This document shows positions 25,777-34,685 of a stretch of 43,282 bases of DNA, in pieces. The notes beneath the pieces were generated by a model that was not told the DNA's origin, ran no database searches, and saw only the letters and a program-made list of their open reading frames with translations. The stretch comes from Flavobacterium sp. GTDB lineage: Bacteria > Bacteroidota > Bacteroidia > Flavobacteriales > Flavobacteriaceae. How positions within the stretch are numbered: position 1 is the stretch's first letter; every line of letters begins with the position of its first letter. Made by a program: the position numbers and the translations under genes. The stretch is taken from positions 1 through 43,282 of the forward strand of contig VEQT01000017.1 in the NCBI GenBank assembly GCA_018883065.1. The letters are read 5' to 3'.

Positions 25777-25811
25777 AATAAAAAAATATTAAATGGTTAA
25801 AGTTAAAAAAA

Positions 25812-27266
25812 TTAATATCCAGGATTTTGTTGCAATAGACCTCCACTTTGTGTGATTAGATCTATAGGAATGGGAAATAATTCATGTTTGCCAACAATAA
25901 ATGTTTTTCCGTTTTGAGCCATTTTCGTCTGTGCCTGACGAGTTCTCACCAAATCAAACCAACGATCGTGTTCCATTGCCATTTCTAAATGACGTTCTTC
26001 ATAGAGTTGATCTAAGCTGATTGAAGTTAATTCTGATAAACCAGCACGGGTGCGTAAACGGTTAACTTGAACTAGTGCTTCAGAGCTATTACCTAATTGC
26101 AAAGCCGCTTCTGCACGAATTAAAACAACATCACTAAATTTCAGTATACGCAAGTTTTTGGCAGTTTCACCTTTGTTTCCGTTCCATGATTCAACAATAC
26201 TACTTTGGTATGCTTTGTAATTATAACGAGAATTATTCCATGTTGAGGAACCCTCAAAGCCATCCCACAATGAAAAAGGGCTCGATTGAACAAATAAAAT
26301 AGTTGCATTTTTACGTAAATCTCCTGCTGAATATGCATTTGCTAAACTAGCAGATGGTGTATTGAATCCCCATCCTAAATCGGGTGTACCTCTTGGACCT
26401 TGTACATCTGTGTACCCAACAATGCCTTTAGACAAAGTGGCTTGAACTTCGAATATTGATTCAATACCGTTTTCACCTATCTCTTTCCACACATCGGCAT
26501 AATTTGGCATCAATCCGTATGTACCAGAATTGAGCACTAATTCACTTGTATCAAACGCTTTTTGCCATTCTTCTTGGTACAAATACGATTTGGCTAATAA
26601 GGCTTGAGCTGCACCTTTGCTAGCTCTTCCTAAATCTGATTGGACATATTGTGATTTTGTTGGCAGCTTTTCTATGGCATCTAGCAAATCTGCTTCAATT
26701 TGCGCATAAGTTTCCGCTTTTGATTTGCGGTTATAAACCACGGCGTTTACTGTTTCAATATCCGTTATTTCTATTTTGGAGGTTACCAACGGAACACCAC
26801 CAAAACATCGAACCAAATCAAAGTACCAAAGGGCGCGTAAAAATTTGGCTTCACCTATAAGTCGATTTTTAAGGTTTTGATCTATCGTTAGGCGTTCAAG
26901 GTAATAGATCGCATTATTGGCTCTATATATACCATCGTATCGTGCATCCCAGACATCTTTAAATGATAGTAAATTCGATTCAAAATTAAGAGCGTCTAAT
27001 TTGTGTTTATCAGTACCGGTATCACCCGGAGTTGATCCTTTATCAGCATCATCTGAGGTAATGCTTGTTACTCCTATCCAAGCAAAAGAATTCATATTCC
27101 AATCGAGTAATTTATTATAAACTCCATTTACCAACTGAATCGCATTGTCAGGATTATTTAAAAAATCAAACTCAGACATGGCGTCATTTGGCTCAACATT
27201 TAACTCGTCACTACAAGAAACAGTGACAAAAAAAATAGCAAGAAGGTATAGTTGTAACTTTTTCAT
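25812..27266 (-). CDS. SusD/RagB-family outer-membrane glycan-binding lipoprotein
   Basis: The 484-residue lipoprotein (VSC, Cys18) has the SusD-like N-terminal stretch 'VNGVYNKLLDWNM', the TPR-helical region with 'GEAKFLRALWYFDLVRCFGGVPLV' (about residues 130-155) and the C-terminal signature 'LRILKFSDVVLIRAEAALQLGNSSEALVQVNRLRTRAGL' to 'EERHLEMAMEHDRWFDLVR'. SusD acts as the lid that captures oligosaccharide over the SusC channel. It starts three bases after the SusC stop and is certainly co-transcribed. Sugar specificity cannot be read from sequence. Confidence 0.97.
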   Translation of the reverse strand: MKKLQLYLLAIFFVTVSCSDELNVEPNDAMSEFDFLNNPDNAIQLVNGVYNKLLDWNMNSFAWIGVTSITSDDADKGSTPGDTGTDKHKLDALNFESNLLSFKDVWDARYDGIYRANNAIYYLERLTIDQNLKNRLIGEAKFLRALWYFDLVRCFGGVPLVTSKIEITDIETVNAVVYNRKSKAETYAQIEADLLDAIEKLPTKSQYVQSDLGRASKGAAQALLAKSYLYQEEWQKAFDTSELVLNSGTYGLMPNYADVWKEIGENGIESIFEVQATLSKGIVGYTDVQGPRGTPDLGWGFNTPSASLANAYSAGDLRKNATILFVQSSPFSLWDGFEGSSTWNNSRYNYKAYQSSIVESWNGNKGETAKNLRILKFSDVVLIRAEAALQLGNSSEALVQVNRLRTRAGLSELTSISLDQLYEERHLEMAMEHDRWFDLVRTRQAQTKMAQNGKTFIVGKHELFPIPIDLITQSGGLLQQNPGY

Positions 27267-27269
27267 GAT

Positions 27270-30239
27270 TTATAGACTTAGGTTAAGACCAAAAACAAAA
27301 GATTTATTAGTAGGATAGGCGTCTAATTCTATACCTGCCCCTCCTAATGGTTCACCTGTAATTTCAGGAGAATATCCAGAATATTTGGTGAATATAAATG
27401 GATTAGTTGCCGTAAAGTAAACCCTCATTTTGGCAATTTTATCTGTAAAGTTAGGAACATTATACCCTAAGGTGATGTTATTTATACGCCAATATGCCCC
27501 ATCTTCTAAGTAAAAGGTTGAAGCTAAAGGAATCTCATTGAATGGTTTTGGATTGGCTGCATTTGGATTTGATGGTGTCCAAAAGTTTGAAAGTAAAGCA
27601 TGTTCAATATTTTCCCCACCAAAACGCTGGGCTTTTTTTCCGTTATAGATTTTATTCCCACCCACACCATAGGTATATATTGAACAATCTAAGCGTTTGT
27701 AGTTGAAGCCAAAATTAAAGCCATAGGTATAAGTTGGTAAATAGGATCCAGCAATAATTTTCTGATCACTATAAGTAAATCCACCGTCGGCGTTTAATCC
27801 TGTTACTTGATATACATAGAAACTACCCAATGATTCACCTGCCACAACTTGTTTTACATTAATACCATTATTTAAACTTCCACCTATTAAGTTTTGGAAA
27901 AATGGATTGTATACACTTGAAAGCGTATTGTCATTCAGAGCTAAATTACCTTCAATAAAATAGGACCAGTTTTTATTAATCTCTTTTCTCCAACTTAACG
28001 AAAGCTCCATTCCTTGGTTGGTTACTTCTCCTGCATTTACATATACTTGACCAGGCGATAGAACGGCTGGATAATTTACTGGTAAAATTACTTTGTCTGA
28101 TTTACGGTTGTAAAAATCAAATGATCCAGAAAGCTTGTTGTCTAACATTTTAAAATCAAATCCAAGATCAATTTCTTTCATCTTCTCCCAAGTTAAGTTT
28201 TCATCAATTTGATAAGGAATGCTTGAACCAGGATTAATTACTTGACCATTTCCAAGTGCATAGTTGTAACCTGAACCAAACAAGAGCGTGTTTACAGATG
28301 GAGTTCCTCTTCCATTACCCACTATTCCATATCCGCCGCGTAGCTTTAAATAGGTAACTAATTTATTTTGCTTAAAAAAATCTTCGTTGCTTACTACCCA
28401 ACCGGCAGAAACAGAAGGAAAATTATCCCATCGGTTATTGGCTTTAAAAATACTAATTCCTTCTCGGCGCACTAATGCAGTAAATAGGTATTTTTTATTG
28501 AATTCATATTCAACTCTTGTAAAGTACGCCAAAGAAACTGATGGCGTACTATGAAAATTACTAACAACAGATCCTGGATCAATGGCCTCATTGTTTGTAG
28601 AAAAATTTAAATACCAATAATTTGATTGTTCTGGCACATTGTATCGTGTGGCAGACAACGATTCAAAATTATTATTTGTAGTTCTGGAAATCCCAACCAA
28701 AGCGGTCAAATCATGTTTGCCAAAAACTTTTTTGTAAGTCAAGTAGTTGTCAAAATTCCAAATGTAGGAATCTGACCGAAAATGAGACAAAGAATTGATG
28801 CGGTTTGGAGTAGGATAATCAGTTATTTGTTTGGTGGGGTTTTGATGCAACCAAATGTCTCGCATAGCGCTAAATGAGTAGCCTTTATTATAATCAAATG
28901 TCGCTCCAAAATTTGAATTAAAAAGCAAATCAGAAGTCAATTTTAGCTCTACACCTATAGATCCAAATAAATTGAGTCCTTTGTTTTGTTGATTGGCAAA
29001 AAATAAGTCAGCTACAGGGTTTGAAACATTATTGTATCGAATACCATCTATGTCATTAATTCCATCTGCATTCAACAATGGAACAGCAAATCGACCTGTG
29101 GCATTGTATACAGGCATAATTGGCGCCTGTTTGTATGCACTTGTAAAAGCAGATAAAGGCTTTGGGGTATTGCCTGTAATGGACATGTTTATAAATTGAG
29201 TAACCTTGATCTTGTTTTCAAGAAATTTAAATTCATTTTTACTCACTAAATTGGTACGTTTAAACTCCGTTCCATTCAATATTCCTTTTTCGGTATAGTT
29301 GGATGCGCCAAAATAATAATTTGCAGATTCATTGCCCCCTGAAAGCGAAACTGCCGTATTAGTGACTTCACCGTTTCCAGTAATTTCACTTAGCCAATCG
29401 GTATCTACTGGTTGCTCAAAATTAAAGTAGGTAGATGATCCAAGAGCTACATTATTGTAATAAACATACCGATACGCATTTGAAAGTTTTACTTTTTTTT
29501 GAATCATCTTTATCCCGTAATAACTATCAAGCGAAACCTTTAACTTACCTTTAGTGCCTTTTTTGGTTGTAATTAACACTACCCCATTAGAACCTTTTTG
29601 ACCGTATATGGCTAAAGAAGCTGCATCTTTTAATATATCAATAGTATTAATATCATTCGGGCTAATTCCATTTAATCCATTTGTTTCAGCACCATCAATT
29701 ATATACAAAGGTGAACGACCACCTAATACTGTTCCTAATCCTCTGATAATTATAGTTGGTGCGGCCCCGGGTTCGTCATTGGTTACAATGTTTACACCAG
29801 CCGCTTTACCTTGTATGGCCTGTATTGCAGATTGTGCAGGTGCTTTGAGTAACTCATCTGATTTGATTTGCACAACAGAGCCGGTAATAGCCCCTTTTTT
29901 CTTTGCGCCATATCCTACTATAACGACTTCATCAAGGCTATTTGTAACCGTTGAAAGAACAATATTCATGTTTGATTCTGAAGCACTTACAATTTTAGTT
30001 TCAGTGCCCAAATAAGTGAATTTAAGATTTGTATTTGGAGATGCCTGAATTGAAAAAAGGCCATCAATAGTTGTTTCAACGGCTACGTTAGTTTGCATAT
30101 TTAAGACAACAACACCAGGAAACGGCAAACCACTTTCATCAACAACTTTTCCAGATGCCATTTGACCAAATCCCTGTTGAACTAGCAAAAGAAATAGAGC
30201 TATTATATAAGTAACTTTCATTTTTTTAAATTGACTCAT
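27270..30239 (-). CDS. SusC/RagA-family TonB-linked outer-membrane transporter
   Basis: From ATG 30239 the protein is 989 residues; ATG 30221 (MKVTYIIALFLLLVQQGFG) is the other plausible start, and the longest open frame begins at 30302 inside a promoter-like box. A signal peptide is followed by a carboxypeptidase-D-like repeat domain ('ASGKVVDESGLPFPGVVVLNM'). The plug comes next ('EVVIVGYGAKKKGAITGSV', 'QGKAAGVNIV', 'IIRGLGT', 'PLYIIDGAE', 'ILKDAASLAIYGQKGSNGVVLITTKKG'), then the 22-strand barrel ending 'FVFGLNLSL'. There is no STN domain, so an anti-sigma-factor link is unlikely. It imports oligosaccharides using TonB energy and heads the structural operon. Confidence 0.97.
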   Translation of the reverse strand: MSQFKKMKVTYIIALFLLLVQQGFGQMASGKVVDESGLPFPGVVVLNMQTNVAVETTIDGLFSIQASPNTNLKFTYLGTETKIVSASESNMNIVLSTVTNSLDEVVIVGYGAKKKGAITGSVVQIKSDELLKAPAQSAIQAIQGKAAGVNIVTNDEPGAAPTIIIRGLGTVLGGRSPLYIIDGAETNGLNGISPNDINTIDILKDAASLAIYGQKGSNGVVLITTKKGTKGKLKVSLDSYYGIKMIQKKVKLSNAYRYVYYNNVALGSSTYFNFEQPVDTDWLSEITGNGEVTNTAVSLSGGNESANYYFGASNYTEKGILNGTEFKRTNLVSKNEFKFLENKIKVTQFINMSITGNTPKPLSAFTSAYKQAPIMPVYNATGRFAVPLLNADGINDIDGIRYNNVSNPVADLFFANQQNKGLNLFGSIGVELKLTSDLLFNSNFGATFDYNKGYSFSAMRDIWLHQNPTKQITDYPTPNRINSLSHFRSDSYIWNFDNYLTYKKVFGKHDLTALVGISRTTNNNFESLSATRYNVPEQSNYWYLNFSTNNEAIDPGSVVSNFHSTPSVSLAYFTRVEYEFNKKYLFTALVRREGISIFKANNRWDNFPSVSAGWVVSNEDFFKQNKLVTYLKLRGGYGIVGNGRGTPSVNTLLFGSGYNYALGNGQVINPGSSIPYQIDENLTWEKMKEIDLGFDFKMLDNKLSGSFDFYNRKSDKVILPVNYPAVLSPGQVYVNAGEVTNQGMELSLSWRKEINKNWSYFIEGNLALNDNTLSSVYNPFFQNLIGGSLNNGINVKQVVAGESLGSFYVYQVTGLNADGGFTYSDQKIIAGSYLPTYTYGFNFGFNYKRLDCSIYTYGVGGNKIYNGKKAQRFGGENIEHALLSNFWTPSNPNAANPKPFNEIPLASTFYLEDGAYWRINNITLGYNVPNFTDKIAKMRVYFTATNPFIFTKYSGYSPEITGEPLGGAGIELDAYPTNKSFVFGLNLSL

Positions 30240-30299
30240 TGTACTAATGAAATATATATTGTGTTGATTAGTTAAACGCATTATGATTAAACGAGAAAT

Positions 30300-30307
30300 C
30301 AAATCTA
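30300..30307 (-). promoter_or_regulatory. Candidate -7 box of the susC promoter
   Basis: TAGATTTG on the minus strand fits TAnnTTTG and would give a leader of about 55-75 bases to ATG 30239 or 30221. No consensus -33 box is present at the expected distance, as expected for an activator-dependent promoter. A palindrome and repeated GATGTAGT lie upstream of it. Confidence 0.4.
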
Positions 30308-30316
30308 TAAAAATTT

Positions 30317-30442
30317 ACATCGATGTAGTATAGAGCAAAAATCACTTGCGTATTCCTTTACTTTCATCATAAATGTAAAAAACCAATAAATAAAAGGGTT
30401 AACAACTAATTAAATAAAAATAATTATCTAAAATGATGTAGT
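30317..30442. promoter_or_regulatory. Possible regulator-binding repeats upstream of susC
   Basis: ACATCGATGT (30317-30326) is a perfect 10-base palindrome just upstream of the susC -7 box. The 8-base word GATGTAGT occurs at 30322-30329, overlapping it, and again at 30435-30442. The 250-base spacer between the regulator gene and susC is the natural place for sites bound by the regulator encoded next door. The assignment is inferred only from position. Confidence 0.3.
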
Positions 30443-30491
30443 CGTGATGTGCTAATAGTGTGGTTTAAATCGTAATAGTAGAGGTAAAAAA

Positions 30492-33236
30492 TCAAAAATC
30501 AATCATGAATTTATTAAGATTAATCTCTGGACTAAGCTTTAATTTCTTGCGCAAGCGGTAACGATGCAATTCAACACCTCGATAAGAAATATTAAGTAAA
30601 GGTGCAATCTCTTTAGAGGACAAATTCATTTTTAAATAAATACACAACTTGATATCTTTTACTGTTAGAATAGGAAAATGCTTACTCAGTCTACTAATGA
30701 ATTCGTTGTGTAATTGAGTGAGATTTGTTTCAAATGCAATCCATTCTTGTTTATTTATTGAATTGATTTTAATGGTCTTTTTAATTTTACTTTTCAAGTT
30801 TTGCAAATCCATTTCAGAGTCCAAAATTTGCTCAATAGTATCAATCATCTCGCTTTGCTTTGCAATTGACAACGATTTTCCGGCAACTTCGGAGGATTTA
30901 GTTTGAATCTCCAACTCCAAAATATGCTTTTGATACTCTTTAATTTTTAATTCATTTTCAGCATTTAATTTAATTTCCAATATACTATTTTGGTGTTTAA
31001 GTTCTTCCTCATGTAAAGCTAATTTCTGTATATATCTCAAGTTATTCCATCTGTAATAAACATATAAAATAAAAATAATTACACTTATGTATAACAATAA
31101 CATCCAAATGGAAAAATACCAAGGCAATTGAATTGAAAATTGAAAATTCTGAATTGGCTTCATAGCAAAACCATCCGAGTAATATATAACCAAAGCATGC
31201 TTTCCACTTTCTAAATTGCTTAACATAAAATTTCCTCCTTTTACAGGATGATAGGTGTTTTCATCATCTAACTTATACCACAAATTTGGTTTGGAATTTC
31301 CAAAATTACCCGAGAGCACCCGAATATCAACTGTTGAATTGTACTTTAGATATGCATTAGAATTAACCCACTCTCGATTTACAAACGCTTCAATTTTTAT
31401 TTTAGGAACCATATTCTTAGGAGACAAATAATGAAGCACCAAGAATCCATCATCGAGATTAACAATAAATTGATTACCAGACTTACACACTTTGATGTTA
31501 TCATTAATTAATTTACCCTGGTAATATTTTTCTTGAATAAGTTGCCAATGAAAACCTCCCGATTGAACTGTAATTAGATACAATTCATTGCCTTTTAACA
31601 CCACAAAATGCGAGGAATCAATAGAAGCAATGTCGGTAATTTTTGAAAAATTTTGATTAAAAAAAGCATTTAACTCTAATGCATTCGAGAAGGGATTATA
31701 ATGATACCATTGTTGGTTTATTAAAAACAATATTTCTTTTTTGAATTCAACTATTTTTACCCCAAAATCTGATGTAATTTGGTTTAATTGACATACGTTC
31801 TCAATGGTTTTTGCCTTGAAATTTTCATCATAAATCACACGATAAAGACCACGGTAATTGTCGGCAGCCCAAAATTCATTTTGTTTGGTTTGCGCAACAT
31901 ATTTTATGGGTTTATAAAAATCTTTTATTTGGGTATGTTTATTTAAATTTTGTTGATCTTCATATACAACTACTCCGCTATATGTAGCTTGTAAATATGA
32001 TTTATTAATCTCACTTTTCACAAGGTTCCAACCTCCATTTATTCCATTTATTTTATTTAAAGTACGACCATTGTACAAAAAATTTCCTTCGTTGTGCCCA
32101 ATCAAATATTGATTACCCAACTTGCTGATATTCCATGCTTGGCCTTGCGAATTTGGTATAAACTTCAATTGTTTATTTTGATATTCAAAAATTCCATGAT
32201 TAGATGCTAATAAATAACCTGAATTTGTTTTCGCAACAGAATAGACTGAACCAAGTGTTCCTGTATTATCAGAAAAAAGAGCGATCGGAGAATTTATTTC
32301 AACATGTGCAATACCATTATCTAAACCAAGCCAAAGATCATTTTCATTGTCTGTGCCAATACTCAAAATAGAATTATTCATTAATGAATTATTTCGGTGT
32401 ATATGCGTATAGGTATTTTGTTTCAAATCAACAATATATAGTCCTTTAGTGGCAGTACCTATGGCTAATTTTGTTGCCGAAATAAATTTTGCCGAATTAA
32501 TGATTGTATTTTTAATCAATCGGTTTAATGGGTTTAACCATGGGGAAATAGAAGTTGAATTGGCAACAAACACACCATTTTTTTGGGTAAAAAAATACGT
32601 ATCCTTCCCATTTTTTTCGATTGCGTGAATGACATTATTTTTCAATATTGTCCCATTTCCTATGGGTGAAAAATTTTTACCTTTTAACTCAAAAACGCCA
32701 TCTTTTATAGATGCAAAAAGCAATCGGTCGCCAGATGGAAAACAATACGAAATTTGAAAAGGCAACTTAATGGCGTTTATTTTTCCACTTGACAATTGAT
32801 AAATCTCATTGAATGATTGAAAAATAAGCTGGTTTTTGAAATAGATAATTTTCCAAATTTCTTCATTACCATTATCTGAAAATAAATTCTGATTTGCTGA
32901 TAACGAATAATACCGCATGCGCCCATTTTCTCTTTGCCAATAACCAAATTCTTTGTACGATCCGGTATATATTTTGTTTCCGAGTGCATATACAGAGCGA
33001 ATAATGGTTTTGTTGGGTAAGGTATATTTTTCCCATTTTACGCCATCGAAACGTAAAAAATAATGATTATTAGCAAAATACATTGCTTTATCTGCACCTT
33101 GAACCACATTCCAAGTTTGATTGTCTCCTTGGTAATTGTATTTATTGTAGTTTTCTACAAACGGAAGTAACTCTTGAGCACAGACAAGCTGTATCGAGAA
33201 AAATAAACCAATACAAAAAAGTACAATCTGTTTCAA
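30492..33236 (-). CDS. SusR-like membrane regulator: periplasmic propeller, Y_Y_Y domain, transmembrane helix, LuxR-type HTH
   Basis: The 914-residue protein starts at TTG 33236 (no in-frame ATG nearby) with a signal sequence (MKQIVLFCIGLFFSIQLVCAQ). Residues about 25-620 are beta-propeller repeats of 'two-component regulator propeller' type. About 630-690 is a Y_Y_Y-like sandwich ('LWYKLDDENTYHPVKGGNF'), and near 700-728 is one transmembrane helix (SIWMLLLYISVIIFILYVYY). A coiled coil follows (about 730-800), and the end is a LuxR/GerE helix-turn-helix ('KDIKLCIYLKMNLSSKEIAPLLNISYRGVELHRYRLRKKL'). It has no kinase or receiver domain, so it likely senses the glycan and binds DNA directly, as SusR does. 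It lies upstream of susC on the same strand. Confidence 0.9.
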   Translation of the reverse strand: MKQIVLFCIGLFFSIQLVCAQELLPFVENYNKYNYQGDNQTWNVVQGADKAMYFANNHYFLRFDGVKWEKYTLPNKTIIRSVYALGNKIYTGSYKEFGYWQRENGRMRYYSLSANQNLFSDNGNEEIWKIIYFKNQLIFQSFNEIYQLSSGKINAIKLPFQISYCFPSGDRLLFASIKDGVFELKGKNFSPIGNGTILKNNVIHAIEKNGKDTYFFTQKNGVFVANSTSISPWLNPLNRLIKNTIINSAKFISATKLAIGTATKGLYIVDLKQNTYTHIHRNNSLMNNSILSIGTDNENDLWLGLDNGIAHVEINSPIALFSDNTGTLGSVYSVAKTNSGYLLASNHGIFEYQNKQLKFIPNSQGQAWNISKLGNQYLIGHNEGNFLYNGRTLNKINGINGGWNLVKSEINKSYLQATYSGVVVYEDQQNLNKHTQIKDFYKPIKYVAQTKQNEFWAADNYRGLYRVIYDENFKAKTIENVCQLNQITSDFGVKIVEFKKEILFLINQQWYHYNPFSNALELNAFFNQNFSKITDIASIDSSHFVVLKGNELYLITVQSGGFHWQLIQEKYYQGKLINDNIKVCKSGNQFIVNLDDGFLVLHYLSPKNMVPKIKIEAFVNREWVNSNAYLKYNSTVDIRVLSGNFGNSKPNLWYKLDDENTYHPVKGGNFMLSNLESGKHALVIYYSDGFAMKPIQNFQFSIQLPWYFSIWMLLLYISVIIFILYVYYRWNNLRYIQKLALHEEELKHQNSILEIKLNAENELKIKEYQKHILELEIQTKSSEVAGKSLSIAKQSEMIDTIEQILDSEMDLQNLKSKIKKTIKINSINKQEWIAFETNLTQLHNEFISRLSKHFPILTVKDIKLCIYLKMNLSSKEIAPLLNISYRGVELHRYRLRKKLKLSPEINLNKFMIDF

Positions 33237-33253
33237 TTTATCTGATTAAGAGT

Positions 33254-33261
33254 CAAATATA
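33254..33261 (-). promoter_or_regulatory. Candidate -7 box for the membrane regulator gene
   Basis: TATATTTG on the minus strand fits TAnnTTTG, 18 bases before the TTG start at 33236. It suggests the regulator is not simply read from the oxidoreductase gene 43 bases upstream. Confidence 0.35.
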
Positions 33262-33279
33262 AATACAATTTCAACTAGC

Positions 33280-34482
33280 TTAACTTCCTTCTACATACTC
33301 CTTTAAATAAGCAAAACGAGGAGTTAATTTTCCTTTTGAGGTTAGCTGGGCACGAGCCAAAAGTTGGTCCCGGTCATTAGTAAAAAAGGCAGGAATTACA
33401 TGCTTTAAAAACATTTCACCAAAGCCCACACTCGCGTCATTGGGCAATTCGCACGGCAAATTATCGACCGACATTACCACAATTGCCGCCGGATGCATGT
33501 ACGGAACCTCTTTGTGTTCACTGGGCAAATAACCAAAAAAAGGATCAGCGATGGTCGAGGCACGTATAGTACAAGCAATTGGTCCATCTACATCGCAAGA
33601 GATATCGGCAACCACACGAATGTTGCAATCTGGAGCTTGTAACATTTCTCGCGTGAGAATTGCTGGTGCATCATTGCCATAAAAATGGCCAGCCATAAAC
33701 ACATCGGCTACTTTAGAGAAGCGTTCAAAATCTGAGATATAGGCAGTTGGATTGGTGTAAAAATCAGATTTAGAAGATGGATTTCCGTCGATGCGTTTGT
33801 TGTAATCCAATACATCAATTTGAGTGTAAACCGGTTCTGAATATACTTTGTTTAAAAAATCGGTGGGTTGAACTTCTTTGATTTTGATTCCATCCAATAT
33901 TTCTTTGGCGCCCATGGCCACTTTCCCTTTTCCGGTCAATACAATTTTGATGGGCGGTAAAATTTGGCGTTTGAGTTTGGCAATTAGAGCTTCTTTGCCA
34001 CTTAAGGTCTCGGCTTTGGGAATAGTGAACAATTCGTATTTTAGTCCAAATCCACGTAATCCGTTGTAAGCACCCACAATTCCAGCGTAGCGACCAAAAC
34101 CAATGAGGCGTTTATATTGATCATCTACGATGGTTTCGTGATCATATAAATCAATATTTTTAGCCAAAACCGCTTGCAATAATGTACGGTTGTAGGGCTG
34201 TTTTTTGATGGTATGTGAAAAGAAAAAATATTTTTTATTGGGAATCAAAGCGTCTACAGGTACTTCTTTCACGCCAAATAGCACGTCGCAATCCGACAAA
34301 TCGGTGGTGACTTCAAAACCCGCTTGTTGGTATTCATCATCTGAAAACACACGGATATCCGACGATTCAACTTTGATCTCGGCCTGTGGAAATTGATTTT
34401 TGAGGGCGACTAAAGCTTGTGGAGAAAACACTACCCGGCGATCTGGTGGGTTTTTACGTTCTTTGATGATTCCGAATTTCAT
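33280..34482 (-). CDS. Saccharopine dehydrogenase-like (LOR/SDH) NAD(P)-dependent oxidoreductase
   Basis: The 400-residue protein begins 'MKFGIIKERKNPPDRRVVFSP', the N-terminal signature of alanine dehydrogenase / lysine-forming saccharopine dehydrogenase. Other visible parts are 'DVLFGVKEVP', 'YFFFSHTIKKQPYNR', 'DHETIVD', a degenerate nucleotide-binding turn 'IVLTGKGKVAMGAKEIL' (about residues 180-197) and 'VVADISCDVDGPI'. Bacteroidetes commonly carry this protein, and its physiological substrate is not established. A good promoter lies upstream. Confidence 0.85.
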   Translation of the reverse strand: MKFGIIKERKNPPDRRVVFSPQALVALKNQFPQAEIKVESSDIRVFSDDEYQQAGFEVTTDLSDCDVLFGVKEVPVDALIPNKKYFFFSHTIKKQPYNRTLLQAVLAKNIDLYDHETIVDDQYKRLIGFGRYAGIVGAYNGLRGFGLKYELFTIPKAETLSGKEALIAKLKRQILPPIKIVLTGKGKVAMGAKEILDGIKIKEVQPTDFLNKVYSEPVYTQIDVLDYNKRIDGNPSSKSDFYTNPTAYISDFERFSKVADVFMAGHFYGNDAPAILTREMLQAPDCNIRVVADISCDVDGPIACTIRASTIADPFFGYLPSEHKEVPYMHPAAIVVMSVDNLPCELPNDASVGFGEMFLKHVIPAFFTNDRDQLLARAQLTSKGKLTPRFAYLKEYVEGS

Positions 34483-34507
34483 ATTCCTTTTTGGATGTTA
34501 ATGGGCT

Positions 34508-34538
34508 CAAAGGTACATTTTTACGATAACGTTTTCAA
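34508..34538 (-). promoter_or_regulatory. Bacteroidetes-type promoter for the LOR/SDH gene
   Basis: On the minus strand TTG (34538-34536), a 20-base spacer and TACCTTTG (34515-34508) match the consensus and sit 26 bases before the ATG. Confidence 0.5.
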
Positions 34539-34660
34539 CCTTAAATTTTTGAAAAATGGGAATAACTCGAATTCCTGAAAGTCAAATCATTAGCTAAAAT
34601 AGTTAATAAAAACAGCTCCCTCGTTAATAAGTTAGTGCAAACAGCCGTTATGTGTTTACC

Positions 34661-34668
34661 TATATTTG
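34661..34668 (+). promoter_or_regulatory. Candidate -7 box for the serine hydrolase gene
   Basis: TATATTTG fits TAnnTTTG and lies 17 bases before the ATG at 34686. No clear -33 TTG is present. Confidence 0.35.
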
Positions 34669-34685
34669 ACTTTTAAAGTCTATTT

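Noticed and set aside
29608..30015. Plus-strand open frame of 135 residues inside susC
   Set aside because: It lies wholly within the conserved plug of SusC on the other strand; the composition reflects the antisense of that domain.
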